Below are positions 43,221 through 48,705 of a stretch of DNA of 48,705 nucleotides, piece by piece. The notes below the pieces were generated by a model, which was given only the letters and a program-made list of their open reading frames with translations, was not told the origin of the DNA and did not search any database. Every line of letters begins with the position of its first letter. The stretch's first letter is position 1. This stretch comes from Dehalococcoidales bacterium (GTDB lineage Bacteria; Chloroflexota; Dehalococcoidia; Dehalococcoidales; RBG-16-60-22). The stretch is taken from NCBI GenBank assembly GCA_016926705.1, contig JAFGOC010000134.1, positions 1 through 48,705 of the forward strand, given 5' to 3'. The position numbers and the translations under genes are program-made.

Positions 43221-44559
43221 CGATTGTTATCTCCCCACCGATTTTTTGAAAATCCTTCCAGAAATTGGGGTATGTTTTGGCGACACATTCGGCGCCGCTG
43301 ATGGCCACATTGCCCAGGGCAGAGCCCAGCACGGCGAAAGCCATAGCAACCCGGTGGTCGTCATGACTCCTAAGATTAATAGATTTCTGGGCGGCGCCGG
43401 CGAAAAATTCCGCCGCCGAAGGCGCATCATCCAGAGTCTCGTCGGCACCTTCGTCCTCGGACTTCCAGAAAATATTCATACCCTTGATAGTCAGGCGGTC
43501 CTCCTGCTCCCCGACTTCGACGCCCAGCCTGGTCAAGCCTTCTCTCATGGCAGTTACGCGGTTCGACTCCTTGAGACGGGCACGACGAATACCGATTAAG
43601 TCGCTGGTGCCTTTAGCCAAAGCCGCCAATGCCGCCATCGTAGGCAGCAGGTCAATACAGTCGGAGAGGTCAGCACTTATCGCCTTTAGACGGCCATGTG
43701 CGATGAGAACGTTGCTGCCGGATACTTTCATCCTAGCACCCATGTTACGCAACATTTCGATGATAACACGGTCGCCCTGGAGGCTGGTGGTACTCAAGTT
43801 CTGGACTACCACCCCCTCCTCGGACATTGCCCCGAGGGCCAGGAAATACGAGGCCGAAGACCAGTCTCCTTCTATCTTGATATCAGCCGGCTGGTACTTC
43901 TGGCGCAGGACGACGAACATATTTGCTTCACGGTGGACGTTAATGCCGAACTGCTTGAGACACCGGAGCGTCATAAGTATATAGGGCTTGGACGTCAGCG
44001 GAGTGGTTAGCTTGACGCTGACCGCCTTGGGGGCAAAGGGGCCTATCAGTAGCAAAGCGGAAATGAACTGCGAACTCACATTGCCGGCGATTTCCGTAAT
44101 GCCACCTTTGAAATCGCCCCCCTCGACGGTGACAGGGGGGCACCCCGTTTTTTCCACCGAGGCTTTGACCCCCAGTTTCGCCAGAGCGTCAACAAGCGTG
44201 CCTATGGGCCGGCGGCTAAGCGAGGGCCCGCCGACCAGCCGGTGACGGCCGGGAATAAGCGAGCACAGGGCGGTCATAAACCTCAAGGTGGTGGCCGACT
44301 CCCCACAGTCGAGGTTGCCGCTATGGACGCGGAACTTGCCCCCGGTGACCTTCCAGACATTATCCGTCTGATGGATAACCGTTCCGAGTTTCGTTAGGAC
44401 ATTTACGGCAGCAAGGGTATCATCGCTGACCAGCGGATTAATAATCTCACTCTCACCCTGGCTCAAGGCTGCGCATACCAGCGCCCTGATGGTGAGGCTT
44501 TTAGATGAAGGCGCCCACACGCCTCCGGTAATGTTACTTCTGCCGATGATTACTCTCAT
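43210..44559 (-). CDS. aroA: 3-phosphoshikimate 1-carboxyvinyltransferase (EPSP synthase)
   Basis: The 449-residue enzyme condenses phosphoenolpyruvate with shikimate 3-phosphate. It has [17 protein letters not shown] near the N-terminus, [16 protein letters not shown], the [14 protein letters not shown] segment, and [15 protein letters not shown] near the C-terminus. It overlaps aroC by 11 bases and aroK by 26. The start has only a moderate ribosome site, consistent with coupling to the upstream gene. Confidence 0.94.
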   Translation of the reverse strand: MRVIIGRSNITGGVWAPSSKSLTIRALVCAALSQGESEIINPLVSDDTLAAVNVLTKLGTVIHQTDNVWKVTGGKFRVHSGNLDCGESATTLRFMTALCSLIPGRHRLVGGPSLSRRPIGTLVDALAKLGVKASVEKTGCPPVTVEGGDFKGGITEIAGNVSSQFISALLLIGPFAPKAVSVKLTTPLTSKPYILMTLRCLKQFGINVHREANMFVVLRQKYQPADIKIEGDWSSASYFLALGAMSEEGVVVQNLSTTSLQGDRVIIEMLRNMGARMKVSGSNVLIAHGRLKAISADLSDCIDLLPTMAALAALAKGTSDLIGIRRARLKESNRVTAMREGLTRLGVEVGEQEDRLTIKGMNIFWKSEDEGADETLDDAPSAAEFFAGAAQKSINLRSHDDHRVAMAFAVLGSALGNVAISGAECVAKTYPNFWKDFQKIGGEITIDEQ

Positions 44560-45070
44560 AATCCTTCAGTATCCCCAGTATTCTAGCTACCACCCCATCG
44601 GCATCAAGACGGGACGTATTCACCGTGATATCCGCGGCACGGGCATAAAAGGGGCGGCGAAAATCAAGCAGCTTTTTAATTTCCTGCGCACGGTCGGCCA
44701 CGTTGAGCAACGGACGTCTGCTTCCATCATGCGCCGTACGCTTCAATATTACCGACGCCGAAGCCGTCAAACATATTATAACGCTTTCCTTTCTCAAGCG
44801 CTCAACGTTTATTGTATTAAGAACAACGCCGCCGCCGCAAGCGATAACGATATTTTTACGAGGCGATACTTCCGCGACAGCCTCGATTTCAAGTTCGCGG
44901 AAGCGAACTTCCCCATCGCGGCGGAATATTTCCTGGATAGACCTGCCAGTTTTCTTTTCAATCAGGTAATCCAGTTCGATGAACTCTTTACCAAGTTTTT
45001 GCGACAGTAGTTTGCCCACGGCCGTCTTACCTGTGCCCATGAAGCCGATAAGAGCGATGCTAGTCTTCAT
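44534..45070 (-). CDS. aroK: shikimate kinase
   Basis: The 178-residue kinase has Walker A GFMGTGKTAVGKLL, the shikimate-binding ELDYLIEKKTGRSIQEIF region, the FRELE motif and VIACGGGVVL. It phosphorylates shikimate in the cytosol. It overlaps aroA by 26 bases and aroE by 11. The length is usual for the family. Confidence 0.95.
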   Translation of the reverse strand: MKTSIALIGFMGTGKTAVGKLLSQKLGKEFIELDYLIEKKTGRSIQEIFRRDGEVRFRELEIEAVAEVSPRKNIVIACGGGVVLNTINVERLRKESVIICLTASASVILKRTAHDGSRRPLLNVADRAQEIKKLLDFRRPFYARAADITVNTSRLDADGVVARILGILKDYESNHRQK

Positions 45071-45923
45071 GGCGCTCCAGTATTTTTACAGCTTCCCGCC
45101 GCATGAGGTCGACCGGCGCAGCTTTGCCCGTCCATTTCTCAAAAGCCAGTGCGCCCTGCCAGGCAAGCATGTCTATGCCGGTGATAATTTGGGCTCCAGC
45201 GGCCGCGGCTTCCCTTAGGAACCTGGTTTTCAGGGGATTATAGACTATATCAAATACAAGCGGTATTTTTTTCAGTAATGGGGCGGGGACGGGGCTGACA
45301 TTATCCTCCGGCGACATCCCCACGCTGGTGGCATTAACCAGGAGGTCAGCCCCAGGCAGCGCCTCGGCGATATCACCGAGTTCAAAGAACTGCACTTCCT
45401 TCTGGAGGTCATCAAGAATAAATTGAGCGATATTTTCCGCCCAGTCCAGTTCCTGCAGCCGATTCAGAATAGTCAGACGGCAACCCTGTTCCACCAGAAT
45501 GTAAGCGATAGCCCGGGCAGCACCGCCGGCGCCCAGCAAAACGACTTTTTTACCCTGCGGACTGAAGCCATGCTCCAGCAAGACGCGGTAAAAACCCTCA
45601 GCATCGGTATTATAGCCCTTTAACTTACCGTTAATATTGACCACGGTATTGACGGCGCCGATTTTCTCCGCCAGGGGGTCGAGGCTATCCAAAAGGGGTA
45701 TGATAGCTACTTTATGGGGTATAGTGACATTAAAGCCAGCTACATTCAGGGCTTTGAGACCGACCACGGCCCGGGACAGCTGTTCCGGTGCGACGCGGAA
45801 AGTTATATAAAGATAGTCCAGCCCCAATTTTTGAAAGGCGGCATTATGCATTGCGGGGGACACGGTATGCCCTACGGGGTCGCCGATAATGGCGCAGATT
45901 TTAGTTTTGCCGGAAATAATCAT
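45060..45923 (-). CDS. aroE: shikimate dehydrogenase
   Basis: The 287-residue enzyme reduces 3-dehydroshikimate with NADPH. It shows GDPVGHTVSPAMHNAAF, the catalytic lysine in GFNVTIPHKVAIIPLLD, the GAVNTVVN segment, the NADP loop VLLGAGGAARAIAY and the closing IDMLAWQGALAFEKWTG. It overlaps the start of aroK by 11 bases. Length and motifs are standard. Confidence 0.95.
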   Translation of the reverse strand: MIISGKTKICAIIGDPVGHTVSPAMHNAAFQKLGLDYLYITFRVAPEQLSRAVVGLKALNVAGFNVTIPHKVAIIPLLDSLDPLAEKIGAVNTVVNINGKLKGYNTDAEGFYRVLLEHGFSPQGKKVVLLGAGGAARAIAYILVEQGCRLTILNRLQELDWAENIAQFILDDLQKEVQFFELGDIAEALPGADLLVNATSVGMSPEDNVSPVPAPLLKKIPLVFDIVYNPLKTRFLREAAAAGAQIITGIDMLAWQGALAFEKWTGKAAPVDLMRREAVKILERHED

Positions 45924-45924
45924 A

Positions 45925-46668
45925 TTAATATTTTTTCTCTATAACGGCGATGTATATAGAACCCGGGGAATCTATGTATTTTTTAACATACCAATCTGTC
46001 GAATCAAGGATATCTTCCATTTCATCCTTCGAGACCATGAGGTAATCAATCCACGGTGTTACGTGTTTTTTACGCCTTACCCTTAGCCTAATCTGTCCAC
46101 TCATCCTGCCCCTCTTTTTGTTCAATTTATGATAATCCAGGTGTTCCGGCATATCAGTTTTATAAACATCATTAGTTTCGGCGATTATCCTGGCTTTCGG
46201 TGATGTTATTTTACTCATCTTTTTCAACAAACGCCTGGCACCTTTTAAACTACCGAACAACCCGAAGTTGTTACCCATCATAATAATCGTATCAAAAACA
46301 CCCAGTTCAGGGCTGATTTGATTGATGGAAATAACCCTGGCATCTTTCAACCCTCTTTGTTTACATACTTTAATAGCCAGAGGCGAGTTATCTATACCAA
46401 CCACATCCAGCTCATTTTTCTGCAGATAAAGGGCATGCCTGCCAGCGCCACAGCCTATATCCAATATTCTGCCCCTAACGTATTTCATAGCCTTTTTTTG
46501 ATACGGATGCCAATCTTTATATTCACTGAAATACGCTTCCGGCCCACCATGAAAATCAATATACCCATCGTCCCTCTCAACGATTTCTAAAATAGGCGAA
46601 CCTTGTTTTCCGCGTTTAAAATAGTCGTAAATCTCATGCCCGAAGGCGTCCTGCTTATCCGTCAACAT
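45925..46668 (-). CDS. class I SAM-dependent methyltransferase inside the aro operon
   Basis: The 247-residue protein has motif I RGRILDIGCGAGRHALYL and motif II VVGIDNSPLAI, with DTIIMMGNNFGLFGS at motif IV, so the methyltransferase fold is clear. The substrate is unknown. It lies between aroE (one base after its stop) and aroD (four bases before its start), and it is lower in GC than its neighbours. It looks inserted in an otherwise conserved operon. No link with aromatic biosynthesis is visible in the sequence. Confidence 0.85.
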   Translation of the reverse strand: MLTDKQDAFGHEIYDYFKRGKQGSPILEIVERDDGYIDFHGGPEAYFSEYKDWHPYQKKAMKYVRGRILDIGCGAGRHALYLQKNELDVVGIDNSPLAIKVCKQRGLKDARVISINQISPELGVFDTIIMMGNNFGLFGSLKGARRLLKKMSKITSPKARIIAETNDVYKTDMPEHLDYHKLNKKRGRMSGQIRLRVRRKKHVTPWIDYLMVSKDEMEDILDSTDWYVKKYIDSPGSIYIAVIEKKY

Positions 46669-46672
46669 ATAT

Positions 46673-47335
46673 TCACCCGTTCAACATCCGGTAAATTTCT
46701 CTCAATTCCGTAGCGGTGACCTGCCCCGACGCTGATTCTCTACCCTCACCCACCGAGGCATAGGTAAGATAGCCCCCTATGAGCGGACAGAGCACTCTGG
46801 ATAGCTGCCCTACCTCACCCATGGCAAAGGAAATGATATTGGTCTCCGAGAATTCAGCGATTAGCTGAAGCACGGTTAAGTTATCGGAGAATTTACGGGC
46901 AGTGGTAGCGATCTTACAGATACCGGCACCAGCGGCCAGTTCGTTAATGACTATCTGGCGGAGCCTGTCCAGGGGCGGGGTCCCTTTAATATCGTGATAG
47001 GAAACCATGCATTCCGCTATGCCCTTGATTTCATCTACAATTTTGGCAACGTCCGGAGTAGCCAGTTCAATATCGATAATGTCCGCCCCCAGTTCGACGG
47101 CGCGACGGAGTTCTTTTATCCTGGCCGCCTCACCGCCATCCCACTTGCCGCCTTCTTCAGCCCGGCGGTTGCAGGCTATCCAGGGCTTTTTCAGGCGCGC
47201 CGCCACTTCCCGCCAGCGCTTCCCGATAAGGTCGATGCGAACTTCAAAGAGGTCGACCAGCGGCTCGACGCTTTCCAGAGCACCGATATCGGTGTTTACA
47301 ACAGCAGCACAGATTCTAGGCGGATTGCCAGCCAA
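46673..47335 (-). CDS. aroD: 3-dehydroquinate dehydratase, type I
   Basis: The conserved protein begins with PPRICAAVVNTDIGALES. I propose the TTG at 47335, because GGGGAGG lies six bases before it inside aroB; the ATG at 47362 would add nine residues but has no ribosome site. The 220-residue enzyme removes water from 3-dehydroquinate. It has FEVRIDLIG, the His of VSYHDIKGTP and the Schiff-base lysine in ICKIATTARKFSDNL. It overlaps the end of aroB by 20 bases. Confidence 0.9.
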   Translation of the reverse strand: MAGNPPRICAAVVNTDIGALESVEPLVDLFEVRIDLIGKRWREVAARLKKPWIACNRRAEEGGKWDGGEAARIKELRRAVELGADIIDIELATPDVAKIVDEIKGIAECMVSYHDIKGTPPLDRLRQIVINELAAGAGICKIATTARKFSDNLTVLQLIAEFSETNIISFAMGEVGQLSRVLCPLIGGYLTYASVGEGRESASGQVTATELREIYRMLNG

Positions 47336-48410
47336 ACAACACCTCCCCGATAAGCCCGGCATTTACTTTATCACTGACAACAGCATTGCCGAGCGACTTG
47401 AGTAGCACGAAGAAGATTTTATCATCGCGGACTTTTTTATCATGCCCGATGAGGTCGAGTAATTTTTCTTTCTCATCGCGGTTAAGCTCCGGCAGCTTCA
47501 CGGGCAGTCCGGCCTGACCGATAACCGCTTCCAGCTTCACGGCATCTTCTTCATTAAGCATGTCAAGGCGACGGGAAATTCTAGCCGCCGCAACCATGCC
47601 GATAGCCACGGCCTGACCGTGCTTAATCTGGAAGTCAGTGACGGCCTCCACAGCATGACCGACAGTATGACCGAAATTCAGTATTCGCCTCAAATCCGTA
47701 TCTTTTTCATCGGCTTCAACGATAGATGCTTTAATACGTACGTTTTTCTCAAGGATATCTCCCAGCACCGCCGTATCCAGCTGTGTAGCCCTTTGCATAT
47801 TCTCTTCGAGAAAATCGAATAATTTCCGGTCTTTGATGGCAGCACACTTAATGATTTCCGCCATGCCGCTGCTAAGCTCTTCCCTGGGGAGGGTCTTGAG
47901 GGTATCCAGGTCAGCGACGACCAGACCGGGCTGGTAAAAAGCCCCGACCATATTTTTAAGATTGAGGTGGTCGACGGCTGTCTTGCCACCGATACTGCTA
48001 TCAGCCATGGCCAGAAGCGTGGTCGGCACCTGAACCAGGGGAACTCCGCGCATATAGGTGGCAGCGACAAACCCAGCCAGGTCGCCGATAACACCCCCAC
48101 CCAGCGCCAGCACGGGAGAAGTCCTCTCGGCAAAAGCCTCGGCCATTCTCTGGTAGAGTCGGCCAGCATTGGCCAGGGTCTTCTGCTCCTCGCCCGGGGG
48201 CACTTCAAGGACAGTCACCTTGAAGCCGGCAGCAGCCAGACCACGTTCCAACGCATCAGCATAAAGCTGCCTGACAGTGGTATCCGTAATAATAACGGCT
48301 TTACCGGAGAAATTTCTTTCCTTCAGCCATAGACCGATGCGCGGCAACAGGCCGGAACCGATAATAATTTCATAGCTGTTTTTACCGAGTTCAACTTTGA
48401 CCCTAATCAT
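47316..48410 (-). CDS. aroB: 3-dehydroquinate synthase
   Basis: The 364-residue NAD- and metal-dependent enzyme makes 3-dehydroquinate from DAHP. It has VPPGEEQKTLANAGRLYQRM, the NAD loop LALGGGVIGDLAGFVAATYMRG (in part) and the metal ligands in SSGMAEIIKCAAI and LNFGHTVGHAVEA. It is the first gene of the minus-strand aro operon within the window. No DAHP synthase gene lies between it and the window edge. The ATG follows an AT-rich spacer with no clear ribosome site. Confidence 0.95.
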   Translation of the reverse strand: MIRVKVELGKNSYEIIIGSGLLPRIGLWLKERNFSGKAVIITDTTVRQLYADALERGLAAAGFKVTVLEVPPGEEQKTLANAGRLYQRMAEAFAERTSPVLALGGGVIGDLAGFVAATYMRGVPLVQVPTTLLAMADSSIGGKTAVDHLNLKNMVGAFYQPGLVVADLDTLKTLPREELSSGMAEIIKCAAIKDRKLFDFLEENMQRATQLDTAVLGDILEKNVRIKASIVEADEKDTDLRRILNFGHTVGHAVEAVTDFQIKHGQAVAIGMVAAARISRRLDMLNEEDAVKLEAVIGQAGLPVKLPELNRDEKEKLLDLIGHDKKVRDDKIFFVLLKSLGNAVVSDKVNAGLIGEVLFGWQSA

Positions 48411-48543
48411 TTATGTAATTTTACCTTTACTCATGGTGTATTGCAATAATATTTAACGCAGATTTCCTGCTATAATCAGGGTGATTTATCAGTTTATAAG
48501 AGAATTACGAACAAATTATGTGAATAATTACTAGGCAAAGATG

Positions 48544-48572
48544 TTGACAGACAGTATCAAGATATGTTACAT
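48544..48572 (+). promoter_or_regulatory. promoter for a gene beyond the right edge
   Basis: A perfect -35 TTGACA (48544-48549), 17 bases, and a -10 TTACAT (48567-48572). The transcript would begin near 48580 and carry a leader of more than 120 bases. Confidence 0.6.
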
Positions 48573-48655
48573 TTAATGTTTGGTACTAAAGAATTCAGTA
48601 AAAGTAGATAGATAGAGCTGAACAACCTCTCTCTATCACATTACAAGAATTCGCA

Positions 48656-48681
48656 ATGGATGGGCTTTGGCTCATCCATTA
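48656..48681 (+). promoter_or_regulatory. leader hairpin near the right edge
   Basis: AATGGATGGGC (48656-48666) pairs with GCTCATCCATT (48671-48681) over 11 bases with one G-U, around TTTG. A second smaller stem (GATAGAG with CTCTATC) lies about 30 bases upstream. No T-run follows; instead a G-rich stretch comes about 10 bases later. It may be an attenuator, a regulator site or an mRNA-stability element. Confidence 0.5.
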
Positions 48682-48705
48682 TAGTTGTAAGGGGGGCAGA
48701 AAAAG

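Larger units (their letters stand above)
48411..48705. other. right-edge spacer with a divergent promoter and structured leader
   Basis: Between aroB and the window end there is no coding frame. The right half holds a plus-strand promoter (48544-48572), two hairpins and a G-rich stretch (AAGGGGGGCAG, about 48690-48700) that may be the ribosome site of a gene starting just beyond the window. No obvious promoter for aroB stands out. Confidence 0.6.

Overview
The window looks like a chromosomal segment of an anaerobic bacterium of the class Dehalococcoidia (Chloroflexota). This is inferred from the compact aroB-aroD-aroE-aroK-aroA-aroC-pheA operon, the tungstate transporter, the separate Mut7-C, DUF2007 and YprB-like genes, and the intergenic palindromes typical of such genomes. 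It cannot be proven from the sequence alone. Most genes are of moderate to high GC. Two stretches (about 127-5840 and 25606-27792) are clearly more AT-rich and look acquired.

Region 1 (1-5915) is a tRNA-anchored island. A tRNA-Met(CAT) gene on the minus strand (5841-5915) has its 3' half duplicated exactly at 1953-2002, and more weakly at 1415-1454. Each copy sits at the 3' end of a plus-strand cargo gene: a PIN-like nuclease (817-1407), a GIY-YIG nuclease (1463-1978), and a four-gene operon (2225-5838). The operon encodes a methyltransferase-like protein, an SPL-type radical SAM enzyme, a ParB-like protein and a small protein that may be a winged helix. A truncated tyrosine recombinase lies at the left end. 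The same type of minus-strand promoter and ribosome-binding site that precedes it reappears beside the second att copy with no recombinase behind it. I read this as two or three small integrative elements stacked on one tRNA, with decayed integrases and retained cargo. It is the best candidate here for an undescribed system.

Region 2 (5952-11221) holds tupCBA for tungstate uptake, with a ModE-like palindrome on the tupA promoter. Divergent from it is an SDR reductase and thiolase pair, closed by a strong terminator.

Region 3 (11327-24398) is mostly plus-strand housekeeping: CorA, a YhhQ-type transporter, an MBL-fold hydrolase, a Mut7-C protein with no usual start codon, a nitroreductase, a lipoprotein alpha/beta hydrolase, NAD(P)HX repair, CoaX, CoaBC, ValS and a universal stress protein. 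The spacers carry several families of hairpin repeats.

Region 4 (24490-34965) is minus strand: a hypothetical gene, a stand-alone PolX N-terminal domain, an acquired Z1-type helicase-like gene wedged behind secA, secA, a DUF2007 gene, prs, a DEDD exonuclease, cysM and glyA.

Region 5 (35138-41051) holds pyrG, a transaldolase-like gene, rho, a small unknown gene, a sigma factor fused to a bifunctional-nuclease domain with a perfect internal ribosome-binding site, and a small membrane protein.

Region 6 (41065-48410) is a tightly overlapped minus-strand operon for chorismate and prephenate metabolism, with a methyltransferase gene inserted between aroE and aroD. The first-step gene (DAHP synthase) is not in the window. 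A divergent promoter and structured leader at the right edge drive a gene beyond the window.
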